Shown here piece by piece: positions 1-8,725 of a stretch of 64,000 nt of DNA. The notes beneath the pieces were generated by a model. It did not search any database and had not been told where the DNA came from. It worked only from the letters and a program-made list of their open reading frames with translations. Within the stretch, counting starts at the first letter, position 1. Each line of letters starts with the position of its first letter. The DNA comes from Pseudomonas azadiae (GTDB lineage Bacteria > Pseudomonadota > Gammaproteobacteria > Pseudomonadales > Pseudomonadaceae). Where the stretch lies: contig NZ_JAHSTY010000001.1 of assembly GCF_019145355.1 (NCBI RefSeq), forward strand, positions 1,240,001 through 1,304,000, given 5' to 3'. The translations under genes were made by a program, and so were the position numbers.

Positions 1-2
1 TG

Positions 3-974
3 CAACAGCTGCACGATGAGTTGCTGACCCACCTCATCAAGACCCTCACGCCCGAACAAATGAAACAGCTGGAACCGCACCTGGCATCGCTGATCCAGAA
101 TGCCGCCCAGGCAGTGGCCGAGGACCTGATCGCCTATGCCTACCGCGATCCAGCCTCCCGCGGGCGCGGCGAACTGATCCTGGAGTCCTACGCCTCGTTC
201 AAGGCGGTGCTGTATTACCGCCTGGCGCATCAGGTATGGCATTTTCCGGACCAGACCAACGGCGTGTTTTCCCGCATCGCCCTCAAGCTCAGCAACCAGG
301 GCAAGGTGCTGTCCGGCGCCGAGATCCACCCGGCGGCGCGTATCGGTCGACGCTTCGTGCTCGATCACGGCTACGGCACGGTGATCGGCGAAACCTGCGA
401 GATCGGCAACGACTGCTACATCCTCTGCGGCGTCACCCTGGGCGCCCGCGGCATCGCCAACAACCCCGATGGCAAGCGCCACCCGCGCCTGGGCAACAAC
501 GTCGAGGTCGGCTCCGGTGCCCGCGTGCTGGGCTATGTGCTGATTGGCGACAACGTGTTTATCAGCCCCTCGTGCGTGATTACCCAGGACGTCCCCGCCG
601 GCACCAAGGTGAAGGTGGTGAACCAGATCCAGCTGCAAAAAAATGACGAGTCGGACAGCAGCAATTACCTCGGTGCCTTCGCCCTGGACGAGCGGCTGCA
701 CGTGGTCGGCGAGATCAATGCAAGCCACAAAGTCACAGTGCTGGACGCCGACTTCCACCCTCTGCAAGGGCTGATGCTGGAGCCGACGGCGAAAGAGCGT
801 CACCACCTGCAATTTCGCCTGCACCGTGTCGAGTCGGGTCACCACTTGCCGCGCCTGCCGCTGAACCTGAAGGTCTGCGGCCCGGAATTTGAAATCACCC
901 TGCTCTCCCCCCCTGGCTTGAGCGCAATGGTGCGGTCCCTGCTGCAAGCCAGCCCACTGATCGTCGGAGGTTGA
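3..974 (+). CDS. Serine O-acetyltransferase (EpsC-type, 5' partial)
   Basis: It acetylates L-serine with acetyl-CoA to O-acetylserine, the cytoplasmic carbon acceptor for cysteine synthesis. The C-terminal half is a left-handed beta-helix made of hexapeptide repeats, containing the family motif HPAARIGRRFVLDHGYGTVI and, later, GVTLGARG and GNNVEVGSGARVLG. The reading frame is open to the window edge, so the true start is probably upstream; a TTG at 21 is the first start-like codon inside. About 90 residues follow the catalytic core, longer than enteric CysE. The stop overlaps the region just before the next gene, suggesting co-transcription. The enzyme identity is secure; which serine acetyltransferase paralogue it is remains inferred. 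Confidence 0.88.
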   Translation, partial: QQLHDELLTHLIKTLTPEQMKQLEPHLASLIQNAAQAVAEDLIAYAYRDPASRGRGELILESYASFKAVLYYRLAHQVWHFPDQTNGVFSRIALKLSNQGKVLSGAEIHPAARIGRRFVLDHGYGTVIGETCEIGNDCYILCGVTLGARGIANNPDGKRHPRLGNNVEVGSGARVLGYVLIGDNVFISPSCVITQDVPAGTKVKVVNQIQLQKNDESDSSNYLGAFALDERLHVVGEINASHKVTVLDADFHPLQGLMLEPTAKERHHLQFRLHRVESGHHLPRLPLNLKVCGPEFEITLLSPPGLSAMVRSLLQASPLIVGG

Positions 975-976
975 AC

Positions 977-1705
977 ATGTCTGTGCATACCATGGAAACC
1001 CTGGCGCTGTTCGACAGCGCGCCCTACCAGAATGCCTTCAACGCGCGGGTGATTGCCGTGAGCGAACACGGCGTTGCCCTGGAGCACACGCTGTTCTATC
1101 CCACCGGCGGCGGGCAACCGGGCGATACCGGGCACCTCACACTGGCCGACGGTACGCGGGTCGACGTGACCGGCACGGTGCGCGACCCGGTGCTGCGCTC
1201 GATCATCTGGCACCAGGTGGAACACTGCCCCGAGCAGTTGACAGCGGGCGTGCAAGTGGACGCCGGCCTCGACTGGGACCGGCGCTATCAACACATGAAA
1301 ATGCACACCTGCCTGCACCTGCTGTGCTCGATCATCGACGCGCCGGTCACGGGATGCAGCATCAGCGCCGACAAAGGCCGCCTGGATTTCGACCTGCCGG
1401 AAATGACCCTGGATAAAGACAGTATTACCCGCGACCTCAACGCGCTGATCGAACAGGCGCACGCGGTGAAAACCTTGTCGATGCCAGCGTCGGAGTACGC
1501 CACCTTGCTGCAGATCACCCGCACCCAGGCGGTGGCGCCGCCGGTGGTTCAAGGCTCGGTGCGGGTGATTGAAATCGCCGGCATTGATATCCAGCCGTGT
1601 GGCGGCACCCATGTGATCAATACGGAGGAAATCGGCCGGGTGTTCTGCGAGAAAATCGAGAAGAAGAGCAAGCATAACCGCCGGGTGATTTTGCGGTTTG
1701 AATGA
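977..1705 (+). CDS. Alanyl-tRNA editing protein, AlaX type
   Basis: A free-standing relative of the AlaRS editing domain that deacylates Ser-tRNA(Ala) (or Gly-tRNA(Ala)) in the cytoplasm. The metal-binding signature is split as in the family: HTCLH near residue 110 and CGGTH near residue 204. FYPTGGGQPGD near residue 38 is the usual N-terminal motif. The 242-residue length fits the medium AlaX-M class. ATG at 977 is preferred because CGGAGG ends six bases upstream; the in-frame TTG at 971 overlaps that site. It begins three bases after the serine acetyltransferase stop, so the two are likely one transcript, which fits serine metabolism and serine mischarging. Confidence 0.88.
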   Translation: MSVHTMETLALFDSAPYQNAFNARVIAVSEHGVALEHTLFYPTGGGQPGDTGHLTLADGTRVDVTGTVRDPVLRSIIWHQVEHCPEQLTAGVQVDAGLDWDRRYQHMKMHTCLHLLCSIIDAPVTGCSISADKGRLDFDLPEMTLDKDSITRDLNALIEQAHAVKTLSMPASEYATLLQITRTQAVAPPVVQGSVRVIEIAGIDIQPCGGTHVINTEEIGRVFCEKIEKKSKHNRRVILRFE

Positions 1706-1772
1706 GACGGCAAGCAGGTAGCGGCCAATATGGAACAGGGGTGCCTTGTCCATATTGACCTGGATGTCACCT

Positions 1773-2885
1773 TTAACCCTGCGCGGCTTTGGCTTCAAGC
1801 CGGGCACTTATCTGCTCAATTTGCAGCTTCAGTTCCAAGATGACCTTTGTGCACTGTTCGACCATTTCTTTTATACGGTCCCGCAGCTTGCCGTTATCAA
1901 GTAGCAGATCATCAACTGTGCGGGTTTGTGGTGAAGTGGTCTCGCTGGCCTGAGGGGGCGAAATGGCTTCACGGGTGTCGGGCGTCGGTGCAACCGATGG
2001 AGAGCCAGCGGGGGGATTGGCGCCAGTGCCAGAGTCCTGGGGAGCCGGCTGAGTTGGGGGTGCACCCCGCTCGTCCAGCTTTTTATTCAACGTTTGTATT
2101 TGTTCTTGAAGCTGTTTGAAGAGCTCATTGAAGTGGATTTGTATCTGATCAATTGTTTCGCGAAGCTGCTTATTGACGGTCGTCAGTTCCTCAAGGGTCT
2201 GCGGCTCCTTCTGCGCTGACACTGGTGCGTTTTTGTTCGACGCGTTCGCGTCATGCGCTGAGCTGCGCTCAGCATCATTGCTAACGTCTGGAGTCGACGG
2301 CAAGCCCTCTTTTGCAGGCTCCGCTGGCTGACTGATCTTTTGCGTAAGGTCCGCCACTTTCTGACGAAGTTGCCCGATTACTGAGTTGAAATGGTCAGCC
2401 ATTTGGGTGAGCTGGTCACGCAGTTGACCGTTTTCCTTGGAAAGCTGTGCCAAACGACCGGTGTCTGTTTGCGCGGTGGACGCTGGCGCGTTGGCCAGGT
2501 CGCGATGGGTTGAAAACTGCCCGCGCTGCTGCGTGGACATTGGCTGACAGGATGGCTGAGGTGTTGCCCACTTGCTGACTTCATCCTCGATCCGCTTCTG
2601 CACACCCAGGACCTGCGCCCCCTCAAAGGCCGGGCGCATTTGCTCCAAGAGGGATGGCTGAGGAGCAGTCAACGCCTGCAGAGAGTCATTCATCAACCTG
2701 TTATGGGCTGACAGCTGGCCACGCTGCTGTGAGGTCATCGGCGTGCGGGGTGGCCTTGAGTCATTCTGGCCCTTGGCATGAGGGCATGCCTCTGCACTGC
2801 CTTCGCTCGGATTGGACGCCGGCTTGGGGGGCATCTCATAGTTGGCGTGATAGGGAGCGTACTGCTGATGGTTTACGCTGGTCAT
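1773..2885 (-). CDS. Unknown Ser/Gln-rich coiled-coil protein with three repeated modules; candidate type III secreted protein
   Basis: I do not recognise this 370-residue protein. It has three related coiled-coil modules (about residues 143-186, 230-272 and 322-365), each with an N-x-(Q/K)-L-R-(D/E) start followed by heptad-like leucines and ending in an L/I-x-(K/A)-(K/R)-(I/L) segment. Ser/Pro/Ala-rich linkers separate them. A shorter motif, M(T/S)(S/T)QQRGQ(L/F)S(A/T)H, occurs at residues 50-62 and 116-128. There is no signal peptide or membrane segment. The first 16 residues contain no acidic residue, residue 4 is Val, and about 10% of the first 50 are Ser, which matches the pattern of Pseudomonas type III signals. 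GAGAGG lies six bases before ATG. A near-consensus HrpL box lies about 63 bases upstream. Secretion is an inference only. Confidence 0.6.
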   Translation of the reverse strand: MTSVNHQQYAPYHANYEMPPKPASNPSEGSAEACPHAKGQNDSRPPRTPMTSQQRGQLSAHNRLMNDSLQALTAPQPSLLEQMRPAFEGAQVLGVQKRIEDEVSKWATPQPSCQPMSTQQRGQFSTHRDLANAPASTAQTDTGRLAQLSKENGQLRDQLTQMADHFNSVIGQLRQKVADLTQKISQPAEPAKEGLPSTPDVSNDAERSSAHDANASNKNAPVSAQKEPQTLEELTTVNKQLRETIDQIQIHFNELFKQLQEQIQTLNKKLDERGAPPTQPAPQDSGTGANPPAGSPSVAPTPDTREAISPPQASETTSPQTRTVDDLLLDNGKLRDRIKEMVEQCTKVILELKLQIEQISARLEAKAAQG

Positions 2886-2948
2886 GGAGCGCCTCTCAGG
2901 TCAGGTGTTGTATTCACGACGGCCCGGTTAGCAGGCCGTCTGACTATC

Positions 2949-2976
2949 TGATTGGTCACTATCTGAAAACGGTTCC
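2949..2976 (-). promoter_or_regulatory. Candidate HrpL (hrp box) promoter
   Basis: On the minus strand the sequence reads GGAACC, 15 bases, then CCAATCA. The HrpL consensus is GGAACC-N15/16-CCACNNA, so only one defined base differs. The box ends about 63 bases before the ATG of the coiled-coil gene and points toward it. The match is seen in the sequence; use by HrpL is inferred. Another ECF sigma factor with a GGAAC -35 element would be an alternative. Confidence 0.45.
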
Positions 2977-3033
2977 CCCTATGTAGGAAGCATGATTCTC
3001 AAAGTGTGTCGAGATCACCTTCGGCACACGCGC

Positions 3034-4518
3034 TCAGATCACGAACAGGTCCATGAACCGGTTCACGGGCGTGGCCTCAAGCCGTGCCTGGTCCTTACAC
3101 AACGCAAAAACCTGCTCACTGCGCTGCGCAGTAAACCGCGTTGCCAGGTTGGCCTTGAACTTATCTTCGAGCAGCGCAATGCCTTCCACTCGGCGGCGGC
3201 GATGGCCAATCGGGTATTCCACCGCTACCTGCTCGGTACGGGTGCCGTCCGCGAAGAACACCTGCACCGCGTTGGCGATGGAACGCTTGTCGGCTTCCAG
3301 GTATTCGCGGCTGTAGCGTGGGTCTTCGACGATAACCATTTTGTCGCGCAACTGATCGATGATCGGGTGTGCGGCGTGGAATTCATCTTCGTACTGCTCG
3401 GCAACCAGGTTGCCAAATGCCAGCGGCACGGCGGTCATGTATTGCAGGCAGTGATCGCGGTCGGCGGCATTGGCCAGTGGGCCGACCTTGGAAATGATGC
3501 GAATCGCCGATTCATGGGTGGTGATGACGATGCGCTCGATTTCATGCAGGCGATCTTTCACCAGCGGGTGCAAGGTCACCGCCGCTTCGCAGGCGGTCTG
3601 CGCGTGGAACTCGGCGGGGAAGCTGATCTTGAACAGCACGTTTTCCATCACATAAGTGCCGTAGGGCTGGGACAGGCTGAACGCGCGCTTGTCCTCGGGC
3701 TTGAGGGCCAGATCTTTGTTGGTGTGGCTGAACAGCACGTCATAGAAGCCCCACTGCGGCGCGCTCAGTACGCCGGGGATCCCCATTTCGCCGCGCAACG
3801 CGATATCCGCCAGGCGCACGCCCCGGCTCGACGCATCCCCCGCCGCCCAGGATTTGCGCGAGCCGGCGTTCGGCGCATGCCGATAAGTGCGCAACGCCTG
3901 CCCATCGACAAACGCATGGGACAAGGCCGCGAGCAGCTGTTCACGGTTGGCGCCCATCAGCTTGGCGGTAACGGCCGTGGAGGCGACTTTGACCAGCAAC
4001 ACATGGTCGAGGCCGACGCGGTTGAACGAATTTTCCAGGGCAAGCACACCCTGGATTTCGTGGGCCATGATCATCGCGTCCAGCACCGCGCGTACCGTCA
4101 GCGGCGCTTCGCCTTGGGCGATGCGCTTTTGCGACAAGTGGTCCGCCACCGCGAGGATGCCGCCGAGGTTATCCGAAGGATGGCCCCATTCGGCGGCGAG
4201 CCAGGTGTCGTTGTAGTCGAGCCAACGCACGATGCAGCCGATGTCCCACGCCGCCTTGACCGGGTCCAAGCGAAAGGAGGTACCCGGCACCCGCGCACCG
4301 AACGGCACCACCGTGCCTTCGACAATCGGACCGAGGTGCTTGGTGCACTCGGGGAAGCGCAGGGCAAGCAGGCCGCAGCCCAGGGTATCCATCAGGCAGT
4401 TGCGGGCGGTGTCCAATGCGGTCGGGGAATCAATCCGGAAATTGAGGACGTAGTCGGCGATGTCCTGCAGGACCTGGTCGTAGTCGGGACGGTTGTTGAG
4501 GTCGACGTTGGCGCTCAT
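3034..4518 (-). CDS. prpD: 2-Methylcitrate dehydratase PrpD
   Basis: A cytoplasmic MmgE/PrpD-family dehydratase of the methylcitrate cycle that takes 2-methylcitrate to 2-methyl-cis-aconitate. Typical features are [15 protein letters not shown] near residue 44, [21 protein letters not shown] near residue 98 (family active-site region) and AWAAGDA-type sequence in the middle. The 494-residue length is normal. GGAG lies upstream of ATG. It is the last gene of the prp operon, separated from prpF by a REP pair. AcnD with PrpF can do the same dehydration, so PrpD is often partly redundant in acnD-type clusters; that is family knowledge, not shown here. Confidence 0.95.
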   Translation of the reverse strand: MSANVDLNNRPDYDQVLQDIADYVLNFRIDSPTALDTARNCLMDTLGCGLLALRFPECTKHLGPIVEGTVVPFGARVPGTSFRLDPVKAAWDIGCIVRWLDYNDTWLAAEWGHPSDNLGGILAVADHLSQKRIAQGEAPLTVRAVLDAMIMAHEIQGVLALENSFNRVGLDHVLLVKVASTAVTAKLMGANREQLLAALSHAFVDGQALRTYRHAPNAGSRKSWAAGDASSRGVRLADIALRGEMGIPGVLSAPQWGFYDVLFSHTNKDLALKPEDKRAFSLSQPYGTYVMENVLFKISFPAEFHAQTACEAAVTLHPLVKDRLHEIERIVITTHESAIRIISKVGPLANAADRDHCLQYMTAVPLAFGNLVAEQYEDEFHAAHPIIDQLRDKMVIVEDPRYSREYLEADKRSIANAVQVFFADGTRTEQVAVEYPIGHRRRRVEGIALLEDKFKANLATRFTAQRSEQVFALCKDQARLEATPVNRFMDLFVI

Positions 4519-4610
4519 GGCGGTACTCCAAAAAAGGGGTTGGGGTCAGTCCTCGGGCTCACGGTTGATCAAGTTATGGCTGGTCTGGTTGCCGGCCTTG
4601 GAATGAGGTC

Positions 4611-4708
4611 CCCCTGTGGGAGCGGGCTTGCCCGCGATAGCAATTTGTCAGTTGATACATCTGTCGACTGACACGCCGCCATCGCGGGCAAGCCCGCTCC
4701 CACAGGGG
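4611..4708. repeat. Paired REP element (REPIN-like) between prpF and prpD
   Basis: Two inverted copies of a REP unit (TGTGGGAGCGGGCTTGCCCG with its reverse complement) flank a spacer of about 45 bases. It can form a long hairpin on RNA inside the prp transcript and may attenuate or stabilise the prpF-prpD boundary. Confidence 0.85.
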
Positions 4709-4723
4709 TTTGTTGCAAGTCCG

Positions 4724-5914
4724 TTAGAAGGCGTCGCCGGGGATGCGTACGAAACCTTCCATCAATACCCGTGCACTGCGGCTCATGATGGCTTTTTTCA
4801 CCACCCACTCGCCGTTCACCTGGCTGGCTTCGGCGCCGACGCGCAACGTGCCGGACGGATGCCCGAAACGTACGGCGTTACGCTCCACACCACCGGCCGC
4901 CAGGTTGACCAAGGTCCCGGAAATGGCTGCCGCCGTGCCAATTGCCACTGCTGCCGTGCCCATCATGGCGTGGTGCAGCTTGCCCATGGACAGCGCGCGC
5001 ACCAACAGGTCCACATCGGCGGCCTTGATCGGCTTGCCGCTGGACGCTACGTAATCGGCAGGCTTGGCCACAAACGCCACTTTCGGCGTGTGCTGGCGCT
5101 GGGCCGCTTCGTCGAGGTGCTTGATCAGGCCCATGCGCAACGCGCCATGGGCCCGCACGGTTTCGAACATCGCCAGGGCCTTGGGGTCGCTGTTGATCGC
5201 GCCTTGCAGCTCGGTACCGGTGTAGCCGAGGTCCTGGGCATTGATGAAGATCGTCGGGATACCGGCATTGATCAGCGTCGCCTTGAAGGTGCCGACACCC
5301 GGTACCTCCAGTTCATCGATCAGGTTGCCGGTGGGAAACATCGAGCCACCGCCGCCCTCTTCTTCCGCCGCCGGGTCCATGAATTCAAGCTGCACTTCGG
5401 CGGCCGGGAAGGTCACGCCGTCCAGCTCGAAATCGCCGGTTTCCTGCACCGCGCCGTCGGTGATCGGCACATGGGCGATGATGGTCTTGCCGATGTTGGC
5501 CTGCCACACCCGCACCACGGCCACGCCGTCATGGGGCACGCGCGCGGCGTCGACCAGCCCCGCGCTGATCGCGAACGCGCCGACCGCCGCCGACAGGTTG
5601 CCGCAGTTGCCGCTCCAGTCCACGAAGGGCTTGTCGATGGAGACCTGGCCAAACAGGTAATCCACGTCGTGGCCGGCGCGGGTGCTCTTGGCGAGAATCA
5701 CGGTTTTGCTGGTGCTCGACGTGGCGCCGCCCATGCCGTCGATCTGCTTGTCGTAAGGATCGGGGCTGCCGATCACCCGCAGCAACAGGGCGTCGCGCGC
5801 GGCGCCCGGTACCTGCGCCGATTCGGGCAGGTCCTTGAGGCTGAAAAATACGCCCTTGCTGGTGCCGCCACGCATATAGGTGGCGGGGATCTTGATTTGC
5901 GCTACGTGTGCCAT
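4724..5914 (-). CDS. prpF: AcnD-accessory protein PrpF (2-methylaconitate isomerase family)
   Basis: PrpF isomerises 2-methylaconitate and is needed for AcnD-dependent propionate use. The DUF453 family signature is present: PATYMRGGTSKGVFF at residues 10-24, then a GGATSSTSK segment near residue 62 and GNCGNLSAAVGAFA near residue 100. The length of 396 residues is typical. GAGAGGTAACC precedes ATG. It starts nine bases after the acnD stop, so the two are one transcriptional unit, as expected for partner proteins. Confidence 0.95.
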   Translation of the reverse strand: MAHVAQIKIPATYMRGGTSKGVFFSLKDLPESAQVPGAARDALLLRVIGSPDPYDKQIDGMGGATSSTSKTVILAKSTRAGHDVDYLFGQVSIDKPFVDWSGNCGNLSAAVGAFAISAGLVDAARVPHDGVAVVRVWQANIGKTIIAHVPITDGAVQETGDFELDGVTFPAAEVQLEFMDPAAEEEGGGGSMFPTGNLIDELEVPGVGTFKATLINAGIPTIFINAQDLGYTGTELQGAINSDPKALAMFETVRAHGALRMGLIKHLDEAAQRQHTPKVAFVAKPADYVASSGKPIKAADVDLLVRALSMGKLHHAMMGTAAVAIGTAAAISGTLVNLAAGGVERNAVRFGHPSGTLRVGAEASQVNGEWVVKKAIMSRSARVLMEGFVRIPGDAF

Positions 5915-5923
5915 GGTTACCTC

Positions 5924-8518
5924 TCAGGCGGTCGCCGCCGATTCCAGGAAGTCCTGGGCAAAACGCTGCAACACGCCGCCCGCCTCGTAGATCGACACTT
6001 CTTCAGCGGTGTCCAGGCGGCAGGTCACCGGCACTTCGACACGTTCGCCATTCTTGCGGTTGATCACCAATGTCAGGGTGGCACGCGGGGTGCGCTCGCC
6101 GATCACGTCATAGGTCTCGCTGCCGTCGATCTGCAACGTCTTGCGATCAGTGCCCGGCAGGAACTCCAGCGGTAACACGCCCATGCCTACCAGGTTGGTG
6201 CGATGGATACGCTCGAAGCCTTCGGCGGCAATCGCTTCGACACCGGCCAGGCGCACGCCCTTGGCGGCCCAGTCGCGGGACGAGCCCTGGCCGTAGTCGG
6301 CGCCGGCGATGATGATCAGCGGCTGCTTGCGCTCCATATAGGTTTCGATGGCCTCCCACATACGCGTGACCTGGCCTTCCGGCTCGATGCGCGCCAGGGA
6401 GCCCTGCTTGACCTTGCCGTTTTCCACCACCATTTCGTTGAACAGTTTCGGGTTGGCAAAGGTCGCGCGTTGCGCGGTCAAGTGATCGCCCCTATGAGTC
6501 GCATAGGAATTGAAATCCACCTCCGGCAAGCCCATTTTCGCCAGGTATTCGCCGGCGGCGCTGTCGAGCATGATCGCGTTGGACGGGGACAGGTGGTCAG
6601 TGGTGATGTTGTCCGGCAGCACCGCCAGCGGGCGCATGCCCTTGAGCGGGCGCGCACCGGCCAGTGCGCCCTCCCAGTACGGCGGGCGACGGATGTAGGT
6701 GCTTTGCGGGCGCCAGTCGTACAGCGGCGCGACTTTGGGGCCGGTGTCTTCGTGGATCGCGAACATCGGGATGTACACCGCGCGGAACTGCTCCGGCTTG
6801 ACCGAGGTTTTGACCACGGCGTCGATCTCTTCGTCGCTTGGCCAGATGTCCTGCAGGCGGATCTCCTTGCCGTCGGCGTCGAGGCCCAGCACGTCCTTTT
6901 CGATGTCGAAACGGATGGTGCCGGCAATCGCGTAGGCCACCACCAACGGCGGCGACGCGAGGAACGCTTGCTTGGCGTACGGGTGAATCCGCCCGTCGAA
7001 GTTGCGGTTGCCCGAGAGCACGGCGGTAGCGTACAGGTCGCGGTCGATGATTTCCTGCTGGATCACCGGGTCCAGCGCGCCGGACATGCCGTTGCAGGTG
7101 GTGCAGGCAAACGCGACTACGCCAAAGCCGAGTTTTTCCAGCTCATGGCCCAGGCCGGCTTCTTCCAGGTACATCGCCACGGTTTTCGAGCCGGGCGCCA
7201 GCGACGATTTGACCCACGGCTTGCGCGTCAGCCCCAGTTTGTTCGCGTTGCGCGCCAGCAGCCCTGCGGCAATCACGTTGCGTGGGTTGCTGGTGTTGGT
7301 GCAGCTGGTGATGGCCGCGATGATCACCGCGCCGTCGGGCATTTGCCCCGGCACGTCATCCCACTGGCCGCTGATGCCTTTGGACGCCAGGTCACGGGTG
7401 GCGACGCGGGCGTGCGGGTTGCTCGGGCCTGCCATGTTGCGCACGACGCTGGACAGGTCGAAGGTAAGGCCGCGCTCGTATTGCGCGCCCTTGAGGTCAT
7501 CGGCCCACAGCCCGGTGTGGCGTGCGAATTGTTCGACCAGGGCGACTTGTTCGTCTTCACGGCCGGTGAGCTTGAGGTAGGCGATGGTTTGCTGATCGAT
7601 GTAGAACATCGCCGCCGTAGCGCCGTATTCCGGGGCCATGTTGGAGATGGTCGCGCGGTCGCCGAGGGTCAGGTTCGAGGCGCCCTCGCCAAAGAACTCC
7701 AGCCACGCGCCGACCACTTTCTGCTGGCGCAAGAACTCGGTCAGCGCCAGCACCATATCCGTGGCGGTGATGCCCGGCTGCAGCTTGCCGGTGAGCTCGA
7801 CGCCGACGCTTTCCGGCAGGCGCATCCACGAGGCGCGGCCGAGCATGACGCTCTCGGCTTCCAGGCCGCCGACGCCGATGGCGATTACGCCCAGGGCATC
7901 CACGTGCGGGGTATGGCTATCGGTGCCGACGCAGGTATCCGGGAATGCTACGCCGTCGCGCACCTGAATCACCGGGGACATTTTCTCCAGGTTGATCTGG
8001 TGCATGATGCCGTTGCCTGGCGGGATCACATCGACGTTCTTGAACGCCTTCTTGGTCCACTCGATAAAGTGGAAACGGTCTTCGTTGCGACGATCTTCAA
8101 TGGCGCGGTTTTTTTCGAACGCGTCCGGGTCGAAACCACCGGCTTCGACGGCCAGGGAGTGGTCGACGATCAGTTGGGTGGGCACCACCGGGTTGACCTG
8201 CGCCGGGTCGCCGCCTTGCAAGGCGATGGCATCGCGCAGGCCGGCGAGGTCGACCAGGGCGGTCTGGCCGAGGATGTCGTGACAAACCACGCGCGCCGGG
8301 AACCAGGGAAAATCGAGGTCGCGCTTGCGTTCGATCAGTTGGCTCAAGGAAGCGTTGAGGGTGGCCGGGTCGCAGCGACGCACCAGGTTTTCGGCGAGTA
8401 CGCGGGAGGTGTAGGGCAAGGTGGCGTAGGCGCCTGGGGTGATGGCTTCGACCGCCGCGCGGGCGTCGAAGTAATCCAGGCGGCTGCCGGGGAGCGGTTT
8501 GCGAAATTCAGTGTTCAT
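5924..8518 (-). CDS. acnD: Fe/S-dependent 2-methylisocitrate dehydratase AcnD
   Basis: An aconitase-family [4Fe-4S] enzyme that dehydrates 2-methylcitrate in propionate catabolism. The three cluster cysteines are visible in ITSCTNTSNP and ACTTCNGMSG; the swivel domain holds GADYGQGSSRDWAAKG. The protein is 864 residues from the ATG at 8518 (MNTEFRKPL), matching AcnD. An in-frame GTG at 8551 would add 11 residues without family support. It sits between prpC and prpF. A REP pair separates it from prpC. Confidence 0.95.
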   Translation of the reverse strand: MNTEFRKPLPGSRLDYFDARAAVEAITPGAYATLPYTSRVLAENLVRRCDPATLNASLSQLIERKRDLDFPWFPARVVCHDILGQTALVDLAGLRDAIALQGGDPAQVNPVVPTQLIVDHSLAVEAGGFDPDAFEKNRAIEDRRNEDRFHFIEWTKKAFKNVDVIPPGNGIMHQINLEKMSPVIQVRDGVAFPDTCVGTDSHTPHVDALGVIAIGVGGLEAESVMLGRASWMRLPESVGVELTGKLQPGITATDMVLALTEFLRQQKVVGAWLEFFGEGASNLTLGDRATISNMAPEYGATAAMFYIDQQTIAYLKLTGREDEQVALVEQFARHTGLWADDLKGAQYERGLTFDLSSVVRNMAGPSNPHARVATRDLASKGISGQWDDVPGQMPDGAVIIAAITSCTNTSNPRNVIAAGLLARNANKLGLTRKPWVKSSLAPGSKTVAMYLEEAGLGHELEKLGFGVVAFACTTCNGMSGALDPVIQQEIIDRDLYATAVLSGNRNFDGRIHPYAKQAFLASPPLVVAYAIAGTIRFDIEKDVLGLDADGKEIRLQDIWPSDEEIDAVVKTSVKPEQFRAVYIPMFAIHEDTGPKVAPLYDWRPQSTYIRRPPYWEGALAGARPLKGMRPLAVLPDNITTDHLSPSNAIMLDSAAGEYLAKMGLPEVDFNSYATHRGDHLTAQRATFANPKLFNEMVVENGKVKQGSLARIEPEGQVTRMWEAIETYMERKQPLIIIAGADYGQGSSRDWAAKGVRLAGVEAIAAEGFERIHRTNLVGMGVLPLEFLPGTDRKTLQIDGSETYDVIGERTPRATLTLVINRKNGERVEVPVTCRLDTAEEVSIYEAGGVLQRFAQDFLESAATA

Positions 8519-8585
8519 CGTCGGGACTCGGTCACGGTGGTTAGACGGCACGAACCTGTGGCACTCGGCTGGATGAGCGCAGTCC

Positions 8586-8679
8586 CTGTGGGAGCCGGGC
8601 TTGCCCGCGATAGCGATGTAACTGCCGACAGATGTGTTGAATGTCAGTCAGTCATCGCGGGCAAGCCCGGCTCCCACAG
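8586..8679. repeat. Paired REP element between prpC and acnD
   Basis: Inverted copies of the GGGAGCCGGGCTTGCCCGCGAT unit face each other across a spacer of roughly 40 bases, inside the prp operon. It belongs to the same family as the other host-segment REP pairs. Confidence 0.85.
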
Positions 8680-8725
8680 AGATCCGGCTCCAACCATGAA
8701 ATCCGGTGCCTCAGGTTCATCCCAT

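Noticed and set aside
2992..4671. 559-residue plus-strand open frame over prpD
   Set aside because: It is antisense to prpD, lacks a ribosome site and is unusually His/Arg/Gln-rich, a typical shadow of GC-rich coding.
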